Shown here piece by piece: positions 24,830 to 34,300 of a stretch of DNA of 64,000 bases. Every line of letters starts with the position of its first letter. The first letter of the stretch is position 1. Below the pieces are notes generated by a model that was not told where the DNA came from, searched no databases, and worked only from the letters and a program-made list of their open reading frames with translations. The stretch is from Streptomyces sp. C10-9-1 (GTDB taxonomy: Bacteria; Actinomycetota; Actinomycetes; Streptomycetales; Streptomycetaceae): assembly GCF_024497955.1 (NCBI RefSeq), contig NZ_JANHKP010000009.1, forward strand, positions 62,001 through 126,000, in the 5' to 3' direction. The translations under genes and the position numbers were made by a program.

Positions 24830-26227
24830 TCAGCGCAGGGTCCGTGCGAGGTCCTCCCAGAGGTAGGCCGCGGCCTCCACGCCCTTGAGGAGCAGATCGA
24901 GCTCCACCTTCTCGTCGGGGCCGTGCCACCCGTCGGAGGGCACGGAGATGCCGAGGAAGAGCACGGGCGCGCCTAGGACGTCCCGGAGGTCGGCGGCGGG
25001 TCCCGAACCGCCCTCGCGGGTGAAGCGGATCTTCGCGCCGTCGAAGGCGCGGCCCATCGCGCGGACCACGGACCCCAGTGCCGGGTGGTCGAGCGGGGTG
25101 AGGCAGGGGCGGGTGGCCCCGCTGAAGTCGATCTCGTGGCGGATGCCGGGCGGGACCCGGTCCGCCACCCAGTCGGCCACGGCGCGCTCGACGGCGTCCG
25201 GCTCCTGCCCGGCGACCAGCCGGAAGGAGAGCTTGACCACGGCCGACGCGGGGACGACGGTCTTGCCGCCGGGGCCCTGGTAGCCGCCGCCGATGCCGTT
25301 GACCTCCGCGGTGGGGCGGGCCCACAGCCGCTCCAGCGTGGAGTAGCCGCTCTCGCCCAGGGTGCCGTGCGAGCGGGCGGTGCGCAGCCAGGCCGCCTCG
25401 TCGAAGGGCAGCTCCGCGAAGAGCTCGCGCTCCGCGTCGCTCAGCGGGACGACGCCGTCGTAGAAGCCGGGGACGGTGACCCGTTCGTCCTCGTCGTGGA
25501 GGGCGGCGACGATCCGGGCGGCGACCGTGGCCGGGTTGGGGACGGCGCCGCCGAAGGACCCGGAGTGGATGTCCTGGTCGGGCCCGCGGAGGGTGATCTC
25601 GCACTCGGCGAGGCCGCGCATCCCCGTGCAGACGGTGGGGGTGTCCTCGGACCACATGCCGGTGTCGGAGACGACCACGGCGTCCGCGGCCAGGCGGTCG
25701 GCGCGGCGCTCGGCGAGGTCGCGGAAGTGCGGCGAGCCGGACTCCTCCTCCCCCTCGACGAGCAGCTTGAGGTGGACGGCCGGGGCCGTGCGGCCGGTGG
25801 CGGCCAGGTGGGCGCGGACCCCGAGGGTGTGCAGGAGGACCTGGCCCTTGTCGTCGGCCGCGCCGCGGGCGTACAGGCGCCCGCCGACGGTCTCCGGCTC
25901 GAAGGGGTCGGTCCGCCAGCCGTCCTCGCGGGCGGCGGGCTGGACGTCGTGGTGGCCGTAGACCAGCACGGTGGGCGCGTCCGGATCGTCCGAGGGCCAG
26001 TGCGCGAAGACCGCCGGGGCGCCCGGCGTCTCCCAGACCTCGGCGACCGGGAACCCGGTCTCCGCCAGCTTCCCGGCGAGCCACTCGGCGCTGCGCCGGA
26101 CGTCCCCCGCGTGCTCGGGCTGCGCCGACACCGACGGGATGCGCAGCCACTCGGCGAGGTCGTCGAGGAAAGCGCTGCGCTGCTGGTGGACATGGGTGCG
26201 GACGGCGCTGTCCGGGGTCTGGCTCAT
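24830..26227 (-). CDS. M20 family dipeptidase/metallopeptidase
   Basis: A 465-residue M20A-type dizinc peptidase. Metal-binding and catalytic motifs in order: VLVYGHHDVQPA near residue 82, LYARGAADDKGQ near 118, EGEEESGS near 150 (catalytic Glu) and VVSDTGMW near 180. A dimerisation domain follows at about residues 190-310. It is a cytoplasmic peptidase for di- or tripeptides. The ATG start lies 10 bases downstream of the adnB stop, so the two genes are probably on one transcript. Confidence 0.9.
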   Translation of the reverse strand: MSQTPDSAVRTHVHQQRSAFLDDLAEWLRIPSVSAQPEHAGDVRRSAEWLAGKLAETGFPVAEVWETPGAPAVFAHWPSDDPDAPTVLVYGHHDVQPAAREDGWRTDPFEPETVGGRLYARGAADDKGQVLLHTLGVRAHLAATGRTAPAVHLKLLVEGEEESGSPHFRDLAERRADRLAADAVVVSDTGMWSEDTPTVCTGMRGLAECEITLRGPDQDIHSGSFGGAVPNPATVAARIVAALHDEDERVTVPGFYDGVVPLSDAERELFAELPFDEAAWLRTARSHGTLGESGYSTLERLWARPTAEVNGIGGGYQGPGGKTVVPASAVVKLSFRLVAGQEPDAVERAVADWVADRVPPGIRHEIDFSGATRPCLTPLDHPALGSVVRAMGRAFDGAKIRFTREGGSGPAADLRDVLGAPVLFLGISVPSDGWHGPDEKVELDLLLKGVEAAAYLWEDLARTLR

Positions 26228-26237
26228 GCCCTTGAGC

Positions 26238-29200
26238 CTATCGGTCCGGGGGGTCGGCCCCGTCGGCCGTCCCACCCAGCAGGATGCGCTCCAGCCCCTT
26301 GCGGCCGGGCAGTCCCCCGGGGCGGACGACCTCCCCCGTCCGGACGAAGACGAAGGCCGCGGTCACCGCCTCCAGGGGCACGCCCCGCTGCTCGGCCCAT
26401 GCCAGCCGGTAGACCGCCAGCTGGAGCGGGTCGGCGCGGCCGTCGCGGGCCGTCTTCCAGTCCACGATCTCGTACGTCTCCGCACCGGGGCGGCCGCCGG
26501 TGCGGTAGACGGCGTCGATCCGGCCGCGCACCACCCGCCCGGCGAGGGTGAACTGGAACGGCGCCTCGACCCGGTAGGGCGTCCTGCGGGCGTAGTCGGT
26601 CCGCGAGAAGGCCTCCTTGAGGGCGGCGAGGTCCTCCTCGTCGGCGATGTCCAGGTCCGGGGTGTCGCCGCCGGGCAGCTCCTCCGGGCCGAGCAGGGGC
26701 AGGGGCAGGGCCTCGTAGCGCGACTCCACCCAGGCGTGGAAGCGGGTGCCGCGGCGGGCTGCGGGCTGCGGCGGGCGGGGCATGGGGCGTGCCAGCTCGC
26801 GGGCGAAGCCGTCGGGGTCCGCCGCGAGGCGCATCAGCTGGGAGGCGGACAGGGACGGGGGCAGGGGTACGTCGCGGACCGTCGCGCGGGCGCGCCGGAG
26901 CTCCCCGGTGAGGGCGTCCAGGTCGCGGTCCCAGGAGGCGAGGACGCGCGCCTCCTCGGGCGTGAGCGCGGGGCCGGGGCCCCCGAGGCCGTCCGCCGCG
27001 GCGGGGCCCGCGGGCGAGGACTCCTCGGCGGGCGCGGGGGGCTGGTGCGGGACGACGGGGTCCGCGGGCACCGCCGAGCGGGACGGGGCGCCCGCGGGGG
27101 CGCCCGGACGCTCCGAGGCAGGGTCCTCGGGGACCCCGTCCGCGCGGACGTCGGGTCCGCCGGGGGCGCCAGGGGCATCGGGGGCGCAGGAGGCGGGCGG
27201 CCGGGTGCCGCCGGAGCGGTCGCCCGCGAGGGCCCCGTCCGGGAAGGGATCGTCCGGGAAGGGATCGTCCGGCAGCACGTCGCCGATGAGCGGGTCCTCG
27301 TCGAACGGATCCTCGTCGAACGGGTCCTCCGGAAGCAGCTCCTCCTCGGGCGGCGGCTCCATGGCCCAGGCGCCGTCGTCGGGCCCGTCCGGTACCGGGC
27401 CCGCCGGGGCGCGCCCGCCCGGCCCGGACCCGGCGGCCGCCTCCCGCGGCCCGCCCTCATGCCCGCCGGGCCCCTCCCCGGCGGAAGGGCCGCCGTCCGG
27501 CCCGGCCGCCAGGTGCGCCAGCACCCGTGCGGCCGCCTCCCTGCGGAGCGCCAGCGACCCGGGATCCAGCGGCAGGGGCCACCGGGGGTCGGGGGCGGCG
27601 GACCGCAGGGCCGGGTTCTCCGCGTCCTCGGGCGGCTCCTCGGCCCACTCCTCGATCTCTCCGAAGCCCTGCACGCAGTGGTCGTGGAGGGCCTGGAGGA
27701 ACCCGGAGGGCCCCCGGCGGCGCTTCTGCCCGGGGCCCCACCAGTGGCCCGAGCCGAGCAGCAGGGAGCGCGGGCGGGTGAAGGTCACGTAGCCCAGGCG
27801 CAGCTCCTCGGTGTGCTGGTGCTCCTTCATGCCCGCCTTGAAGTCCTTCAGCCCGCGGGCGTCCCAGGAGCCGACGGCCGGGAGGGTCGCGGCGTCGCCC
27901 CGCAGACCGTGCGGCAGCACCCTGGGCTGCGCCGTCCACGCCTCGCGCGGCGCCTCGCTCGGGAACCGTCCGGAGACCAGGCCCGGGACGGCGACGACGT
28001 CCCATTCGAGGCCCTTGGACTTGTGGGCGGTCATCACCTTGACCGTGTTGCCGCCGCCGGGCAGGGCGTTGTCCAGGCCCTTCTCGTACTGCGCCGCCGT
28101 GCGCAGGAAACCGAGGAAGGCCAGCAGGGTGCTCTCCCCGTCGAGCGCGGCGAAACCCGCCGCGACGTCCATGAAGTTGGCCAGCGTCTCCCGCCGGCGG
28201 GCGGCCAGGGCCCCCGGCGAGGCGGACAGCTCGACGTCCAGGCCGGTGGCCGTGAGCACCCGGTGCAGGACGTCCATCAGCGGGTCGGCCAGGCTCCGGC
28301 GCAGCTCGCGCAGCTCGGCCGCGAGGCGCGCGAAGCGGACCCGGGCGTCGGCGGAGAAGGGCAGCCGGTCGTCGGGGGCGCCCTGGGAGTCGAGGAAGGT
28401 GTCGAGGGCGTCCGCGAGGGAGACGACCTCGGCCGGGTCGGTGCCCTCGACGGCGGCGGCCAGGCGGCGCTCGGGGTCGTCGTCCCCGTCGTCGCGGTGG
28501 ACCAGCAGGCGGGCGCGGCGGCCGAGGAGGGCGAGGTCGCGGGGGCCGATGCGCCAGCGGGGGCCGGTGAGCAGGCGGACCAGGGGGGCGTTGGCGCCGG
28601 GGTCCTGGAGGACCTCGCAGACGGCGACCAGGTCGGCGACCTCGGGCAGGTGGAGCAGCCCGGAGAGCCCGACGACCTCCACGGGGACCTCGCGGGCGAC
28701 GAGCGCGGCCTGGATCTCCGCGAAGTCGCCCGCGGTGCGGCACAGCACGGCGATCTCCCCCGGTTCGGTGCCCGTGCGGACGAGGTGGGCGAGGGAGTCG
28801 GCGAGCCAGGCGACCTCCTCCGCGTGGGTGGGCAGCAGGGCGCAGCGCACGAGGCCGTCGTGCTCGGCGCCGGGAGCGGGTCTGAGCGCCTCCACTCCCT
28901 CGTGCATGGCGCGCAGCGGAGCGGCCAGGCCGTTGGCGAGCCGGAGCAGGCGGCCCCCGCTGCGCCGGTTCTCGCCGAGCGCGAAGCGGGCCGCGGGGGT
29001 GCCGTCGGCGAACGGGAAGTGCCGGGGGAAGTCGTCGAGGTTGGCCACGGAGGCGCCGCGCCAGCCGTAGATCGCCTGGCAGGGGTCGCCCACCGCGGTC
29101 ACCGCATGCCCGGTGCCCTTCCCGAAGAGGCCGGAGAGCAGCAGCCGCTGGGCGACGGAGGTGTCCTGGTACTCGTCGAGCAGCACCACCCGGAACTCCT

Positions 29201-29987
29201 CGCGCAGCAGCGCTCCGACCTCGGGCCGGGTGAGCGCGAGCTCGGCGGACAGGGCGATCTGGTCGCCGAAGTCGAGCAGGTCGCGGGCGCGCTTGGCGGC
29301 CCGGTAGCGGAGGGTGAGGTCGAGGAGTTCCCGGCGGGCCCGCGCGGTCTCGGGGACCTTGCGCAGGTCGGCGTTGGTCAGCCGGGCGGCGTCCAGGGTG
29401 TCGAGCAGGGCGGCGTCGTGGGCGTCGAGCCGCTCGGGGGGGACCAGGTGCTCGGCGAGTTCGGCGTCCAGCGCCAGCAGGTCGCTCACGAGGGCGGGGA
29501 ACGAGCGGGTGAGCGCCGGGTAGGGCCCGGGTGCCTCCCGCAGCACGCGTGCGGCGAGCTGGTAGCGGGTGGCGTCGGCGAGCAGGCGGGCCGTGGGCTC
29601 CAGTCCGATGCGCAGCCCGTGGTCGGTGAGCAGCTGCCCGGCGAAGGCGTGGTAGGTGGAGATCCGGGGTTCGCCGGGCGGCTCGTCCGGGTCGACCGGG
29701 TCCGGGTCGGTCACCCCGGCCCGTACCAGGGCGGTGCGGACCCGTTCGGCGAGCTCCCCGGCGGCCTTGTTGGTGAAGGTGAGTCCGAGGACCTGCTCCG
29801 GTGCGACCTGCCCGGTGCCGACCAGCCAGACGACCCGGGCCGCCATGACGGTCGTCTTCCCGGACCCGGCACCGGCCACGACGACCTGCGGCGCGGGCGG
29901 TGCGGTGATGCAGGCCGTCTGCTCCGGGGTGAACGGGATCCCGAGGAGCTCCTTGAGCTGCTCGGGGTCGGTGATGCGTGGGGGCAC
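26238..29987 (-). CDS. adnB: AdnB-like helicase-nuclease subunit
   Basis: A 1249-residue SF1 helicase with a C-terminal RecB-type nuclease. The motor has Walker A AGAGSGKT at residues 39-46, LLDEYQD near 271, VGDPCQAIYGWRG and HKSKGLEWD. The nuclease shows VDWKT near 1174 and QLAVY near 1187. AdnAB replaces RecBCD/AddAB in actinobacteria, resecting double-strand breaks. The N-terminus (TPEQ...AGSGKTTVMAARVVWL) matches AdnB rather than AdnA. Between motor and nuclease is an acidic low-complexity insert (about 815-1010) with repeated DPF motifs, which makes this longer than mycobacterial AdnB. adnA lies upstream but a lipoprotein gene separates them. Confidence 0.85.
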   Translation of the reverse strand: MPPRITDPEQLKELLGIPFTPEQTACITAPPAPQVVVAGAGSGKTTVMAARVVWLVGTGQVAPEQVLGLTFTNKAAGELAERVRTALVRAGVTDPDPVDPDEPPGEPRISTYHAFAGQLLTDHGLRIGLEPTARLLADATRYQLAARVLREAPGPYPALTRSFPALVSDLLALDAELAEHLVPPERLDAHDAALLDTLDAARLTNADLRKVPETARARRELLDLTLRYRAAKRARDLLDFGDQIALSAELALTRPEVGALLREEFRVVLLDEYQDTSVAQRLLLSGLFGKGTGHAVTAVGDPCQAIYGWRGASVANLDDFPRHFPFADGTPAARFALGENRRSGGRLLRLANGLAAPLRAMHEGVEALRPAPGAEHDGLVRCALLPTHAEEVAWLADSLAHLVRTGTEPGEIAVLCRTAGDFAEIQAALVAREVPVEVVGLSGLLHLPEVADLVAVCEVLQDPGANAPLVRLLTGPRWRIGPRDLALLGRRARLLVHRDDGDDDPERRLAAAVEGTDPAEVVSLADALDTFLDSQGAPDDRLPFSADARVRFARLAAELRELRRSLADPLMDVLHRVLTATGLDVELSASPGALAARRRETLANFMDVAAGFAALDGESTLLAFLGFLRTAAQYEKGLDNALPGGGNTVKVMTAHKSKGLEWDVVAVPGLVSGRFPSEAPREAWTAQPRVLPHGLRGDAATLPAVGSWDARGLKDFKAGMKEHQHTEELRLGYVTFTRPRSLLLGSGHWWGPGQKRRRGPSGFLQALHDHCVQGFGEIEEWAEEPPEDAENPALRSAAPDPRWPLPLDPGSLALRREAAARVLAHLAAGPDGGPSAGEGPGGHEGGPREAAAGSGPGGRAPAGPVPDGPDDGAWAMEPPPEEELLPEDPFDEDPFDEDPLIGDVLPDDPFPDDPFPDGALAGDRSGGTRPPASCAPDAPGAPGGPDVRADGVPEDPASERPGAPAGAPSRSAVPADPVVPHQPPAPAEESSPAGPAAADGLGGPGPALTPEEARVLASWDRDLDALTGELRRARATVRDVPLPPSLSASQLMRLAADPDGFARELARPMPRPPQPAARRGTRFHAWVESRYEALPLPLLGPEELPGGDTPDLDIADEEDLAALKEAFSRTDYARRTPYRVEAPFQFTLAGRVVRGRIDAVYRTGGRPGAETYEIVDWKTARDGRADPLQLAVYRLAWAEQRGVPLEAVTAAFVFVRTGEVVRPGGLPGRKGLERILLGGTADGADPPDR
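27241..27330. repeat. 15-bp tandem repeats inside adnB
   Basis: A perfect 15-bp unit is repeated twice at 27241-27270 and a diverged 15-bp unit twice at 27301-27330. They encode the DPFPD and DPFDE repeats of the acidic insert on the minus strand. Confidence 0.8.
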
Positions 29988-30074
29988 CCGGAGAGGCTAA
30001 CGGGGGGCGCGGACAACGTCCGCCCCGACCGCTCCCCCGCCGGTCCGGGCTCCGCGCGGGGAGCCCGCACCGGC

Positions 30075-30146
30075 GGGCGGCACCGCCAGGCCGGGGCGCG
30101 GTGCGGGCCGGCCGGGCGGCGCCGCCAGGCCGGGGCGCGGTGCGGG
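30075..30146. repeat. Imperfect tandem repeat, 39-bp period
   Basis: Two 33-bp copies (30075-30107 and 30114-30146) differ at one base and are offset by 39 bp. They fill much of the gap between the lipoprotein stop and the adnB start, so any adnB promoter must lie in or beside them. Confidence 0.8.
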
Positions 30147-30164
30147 ACGGCGGGAGCGCCCCGC

Positions 30165-31199
30165 TCAGGAGACGGAGGCACCTCCGGGCCGGGTGGCGGC
30201 CTCGAAGCCCGTACCGGTGTCGGGGCCGGTTCCGGTGTCGCCCGGGGTCCCGGTCTCCTCCCCGGTGCCGCCGCCGGAGGACGGGTACGGGTCGGGGTCC
30301 GGTGCCGGATCGGATTCCGGCGGCGGCGTGGAGCCGGGTTCCTCGCCGGGTTCGCCGGTGGCCTCACCGGAGGGGCCCGCGTCGAAGGGGTCCGCGCCGC
30401 CCAGCTCCTCCAGGTCGACGACCTCGCCGGCGGGTGGTGCGGTCACCTCCACCGGGCGGTCGAAGTCGGAGAAGGTCAGGGTGCCGGGCTCGTCCCCGCC
30501 CGCCTTGACCACCCGCAGCAGGTAGGGCCTGCCCTCGGTGGCGACGTAGGCGGTGGTGGTCTCGTAGCCGGTGCGCCTGACCAGCGCCACGGCCGGTACG
30601 CCGTCGACCTCGGTCTCCTCGCCGAGGGTCATCCCGGGGCGCTCCCTGCGGTCCTCGTCCAGCCGGGCGAAGGTCTCGTCGAGGTCGCACACGCCCCGCA
30701 TGCCCTCGACGGCTCCGGGCGGCATCCTGATCCACCGGTCCTTCATCAGCTCCACCAGGGTCTCCCCGCCGCTGTCCGGTGCCTCCTGCGCGCGCTCGCC
30801 CATCGAGGCCCGCCAGAAGGCCTCGTCCCCCTTGATGTAGAGGACGCTGCTCAGCCGCCGCAGGTCGGCCCGGCCGCCGCGGACGCCGAGGTGGCCGGTG
30901 CAGTTGTCCCGGTCGTCCATGGCCAGGTCGACGGTCACCGCCTCGCCCTCGCTGCGCACCCCGCCCTTCATCCGCAGGGCGCCCGCCTGCCGCGTGGTCG
31001 TGAGCGCGCGGTCGGCGATGCGGTCGGCGGTCAGGCCCCGGAACGGGCCGGAGGTCGCCCCGCCGGTCGCCGCCACCGGCTCCTTGCGCCCGCCCGCGGC
31101 ACCGGCGCGGGCGTCGCCGCCGCCGGAGCAGCCCGCCAGCGCGGTGGCGGTGCCGATGCACGCGACCGCCAGGGCGAGGGCCTTCCTCGTGGCCACCAT
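30165..31199 (-). CDS. LppX/LolA-like secreted lipoprotein
   Basis: A 344-residue protein with a lipoprotein signal peptide: basic start, hydrophobic core and lipobox LAGC with the cysteine near residue 24. The mature part (residues 50-255) alternates strands and includes RMKGGVRSEGEAVTVDLAM and YIKGDEAFWRASMG, typical of the Streptomyces lipoproteins related to LppX/LprAFG, which bind hydrophobic molecules. The C-terminal 80 residues are Pro/Gly/Asp-rich and probably disordered in the wall. It lies between adnA and adnB in the same orientation with gaps of 110 and 177 bases, so it probably has its own promoter. It has no evident link to DNA repair. Confidence 0.82.
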   Translation of the reverse strand: MVATRKALALAVACIGTATALAGCSGGGDARAGAAGGRKEPVAATGGATSGPFRGLTADRIADRALTTTRQAGALRMKGGVRSEGEAVTVDLAMDDRDNCTGHLGVRGGRADLRRLSSVLYIKGDEAFWRASMGERAQEAPDSGGETLVELMKDRWIRMPPGAVEGMRGVCDLDETFARLDEDRRERPGMTLGEETEVDGVPAVALVRRTGYETTTAYVATEGRPYLLRVVKAGGDEPGTLTFSDFDRPVEVTAPPAGEVVDLEELGGADPFDAGPSGEATGEPGEEPGSTPPPESDPAPDPDPYPSSGGGTGEETGTPGDTGTGPDTGTGFEAATRPGGASVS

Positions 31200-31226
31200 G
31201 TGTCACTCCTCGAAGATCCGCCTGCG

Positions 31227-31245
31227 CAGCCCCCCGAGGGGGCTG
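31227..31245. terminator. Small hairpin between adnA and the lipoprotein gene
   Basis: An 8-bp perfect inverted repeat with a 3-nt loop lies in the 110-bp gap. It may end the adnA transcript or be part of the lipoprotein gene leader. Confidence 0.4.
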
Positions 31246-31309
31246 CCGTGGACCTTCATTGGAGGGGTGCCGAGCCCCCCACAGGGGGCCATATGCCGCA
31301 AAACACCGA

Positions 31310-34300
31310 TCATTCCACTATTTGGCGGCCCTCCGGGCGGGCGCTGCACGCGCTGGTGAACGCGCAGTGGTCGCAGTGGCGGCCGGCGGACGGCGTGAAG
31401 CGCTCGTCCAGCACCCGCCCGGCCGCGGTCGCCAGCAGGTCGCCGACCCAGTCGCCGTCGAGCGCCTCCTGCCGCTGGACCTTGGGCAGCGCCTCGCCCC
31501 CCTCCTTCGCGGATGCGGCCTGGCGCAGGTGCACCAGCTCGGCGCCGCCGGGCCCGGGCCGGGCGCCGTCGAAGACCTCGTCGACGGCACCCTCGCGCAC
31601 GGCGAGCTGGTAGACGGCGAGCTGGGGGTGGCGGGCGACCTCGTCCCGGGTCGGGGCCTGCCTGCCGGTCTTGAAGTCCACGACGTAGGCGCGGCCCCCG
31701 GCGTCCCGCTCGACGCGGTCCATGGAGCCGCGCACCCGGACCTGGACGCCCCCCGCGTCCAGCGTCACGTCGAAGTCGTGCTCCGTGGCGGCCGGCTGCC
31801 GCCCGCCGCGGTCCAGGACGTGCCAGTGCAGGAAGCGCTCCAGCGCGGCGCGGGCGTGCTCCTTCTCCTGGGCGGACTTCCACGGCGCGTCGAAGACGAG
31901 CCCGTCCCAGACCGCGTCGAGCCGCTCCATCAGCACGGCGAGGTCGGCCGGGCTGCGGCCGGACGCGACCTCGTCGGCCAGCACGTGGATGACGTTGCCG
32001 AAGCCCTGGGCGGCGGTGGCGGGCGCGTCGGCCTTGACCTCCCGGCCCAGGAACCACTGGAGCGCGCAGGTGTTGGCCAGCTGGTCCAGTGCGCTGCCGG
32101 ACAGGGCGACGGGGCGGTCGCGGTCGCGCAGCGGCACGGCGCTGTGCGTCGGTTCGTCCATGCCCCACCAGCGGGAGGGGTGCGCGGAGGGGACGAGGGG
32201 CTGGCCCTCCTCGTCGGCGAGCGCGGCCAGCCGCGCCAGGCGCCGCGCGGCGGCGTCCCGCAGGGCAGGGGACGCCCGGGGGTCCACGGTGGTGGCCCGC
32301 AGCTCGGCGACGAGCGGGGCGACGGCCAGCGGGCGGCGGGCCCGGCCGGTCACGTCACGCGGTTCCACGCCCAGCTCGGACAGGAACCTCGACGGCTGGT
32401 CGCCGTCGTCCGCGGGCGCCTTCACCGCCGTGGCCACCAGCCGGTCCCGGGCCCGGGTCGCGGCGACGTAGAACAGGCGGCGCTCCTCGGCCAGCAGGGC
32501 GCCGGGGGTCAGCGGCTCCGCCAGGCCGTCCCGGCCGATGCGGTCCGCCTCCAGCAGCGAGCCTCGGCGCCGCAGGTCCGGCCAGAGCCCCTCCTGGACC
32601 CCGGCGACCACGACGAGCCGCCATTCCAGGCCCTTGGAGCGGTGGGCGGTCATCAGGCGCACGGCGTCGTGGCGGGCCGCCCGCCGGGTGAGGGTGTCCG
32701 CGGCGATGTCCTGCGCGTCGAGTTCCTCGATGAGGTTCAGGGCCCCGCGCCCGCCGGTGCGCTCCTCCGCCCGGGCGGCGGTCTCGAAGAGCGCGCACAC
32801 GGCGTCCAGGTCGCGGTCGGCGTTGCGGCCGGCCGCGCCGCCGCGGAAGGCCGCCCGCTCCAGCCGCTGCGGCCAGGGGGTGCCGTCCCACAGGAGCCAG
32901 AGCGCCTCCTCGGCGGTGCCGCCGCCCTCCAGGGTCTCGCGGGCGGCACGCAGCAGCGCGGCGAGGCGCGAGGCACCCCGCGCGTAGGCGGGGTCGTGGG
33001 CCACGAGGCGCTCGGGCTCGGCGACCGCGCGGGCGATCAGCGCGTCGGAGGGAGGCGGCACGCGGTTGCCGCCGGCCCGCTCCTCGTCGCGCAGGGCCCG
33101 GCCGAGGCGGCGCAGGTCGGAGGTGTCCATGCCGCCGAGCGGGGAGGTCAGCAGCGCGATGACGGTCTCCGCCTCGACGCCGCCGGGCCCGGCGGCGGGG
33201 GCGCCGTCCTCGGCCCCGGGGGCGTCCGCCGGCGCGGCTCCGCCGTCGACCGCGGCCCCGCCCCCCGGCGCCGGGGCCAGCGCCCCGGACGCCGCCACCC
33301 GCAGAGCCGTGAGCAGGGGCGCGACCGCCGACTCGTGGCGCAGGGGCACATCGTCGCCGGAGACCTCCACGGGCACGCCCGCCGAGGTCAGCGCCCGTCG
33401 CAGCGACGGGATCGTCCGGCCCCCGGCACGCACCAGCACGGCCATCTCCTGCCACGGGACGCCGTCCTCCAGATGGGCGCGGCGCAGCAGGTCGGCGATC
33501 CCGTCCAGCTCGGCGGAGGCCGTGGGGTACGTGTACGCCTCGACCCGGCCCCCCTCGCGGACCGCGGCCGGGCCCCGGTGCGCGCGGACGCGCTCCGCGG
33601 GGAGCCTGGTGAGCGGCATCCTCGCGGTGAGCAGGCGGGTCGCCTCCAGCAGCGCGGCCCCGCTGCGCCGGGACGTCCCGAGCACGGCGACCCGCGCGGG
33701 GCGGCCGTCGCGCCGGGGGAAGGCGTCGGGGAAGTCGAGGATGCCTCCGACGTCGGCGCCGCGGAAGGCGTAGATCGACTGGTCGGGGTCGCCGAAGGCG
33801 ACCAGGGTGCGCCCGCCCCCCGCCAGGGCGTGCAGCAGCCGCACCTGCGCCGGGTCGGTGTCCTGGTACTCGTCCACGAAGACGGCGTCGTAGGGCAGGT
33901 CCCCGGGAGAGAGCTCGCGCTCGGCGAGCAGCACGGCCCGGTGCACCAGCTCGGCGTAGTCGAGCACGCCCTGCATGTCGAGCACGTCCAGGTACTCGGC
34001 GAGGAAGCCGGCGGCCGCGGCCCAGTCCGGGCGGCCGGTGCGGGCGGCGAAGCGGGCCAGGGCCTCGGGCCCGAGTCCCAGTTCGCGGCTGCGCGCGAGC
34101 ACGGCGCGCACCTCGTCGGCGAAGCCCCGGGTGGTCAGGCAGGCGCGCAGCTCCGCGGGCCAGCGCACGGCGTCCAGCCCGAGGCGCTCCAGGTCGACGT
34201 GGCCGGCGAGCAGCTCGCGGAGGGCGACGTCCTGCTCCGGGCCGGAGAGCAGGCGCAGCGGCTCCGCGAACAGCTCGGCGTCCTGGTGGGCGCGGACGAG

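Noticed and set aside
25971..31613. 1880-codon forward open frame opposite the adnB region
   Set aside because: It crosses three real minus-strand genes; the translation has no domain and is a codon-bias artefact.
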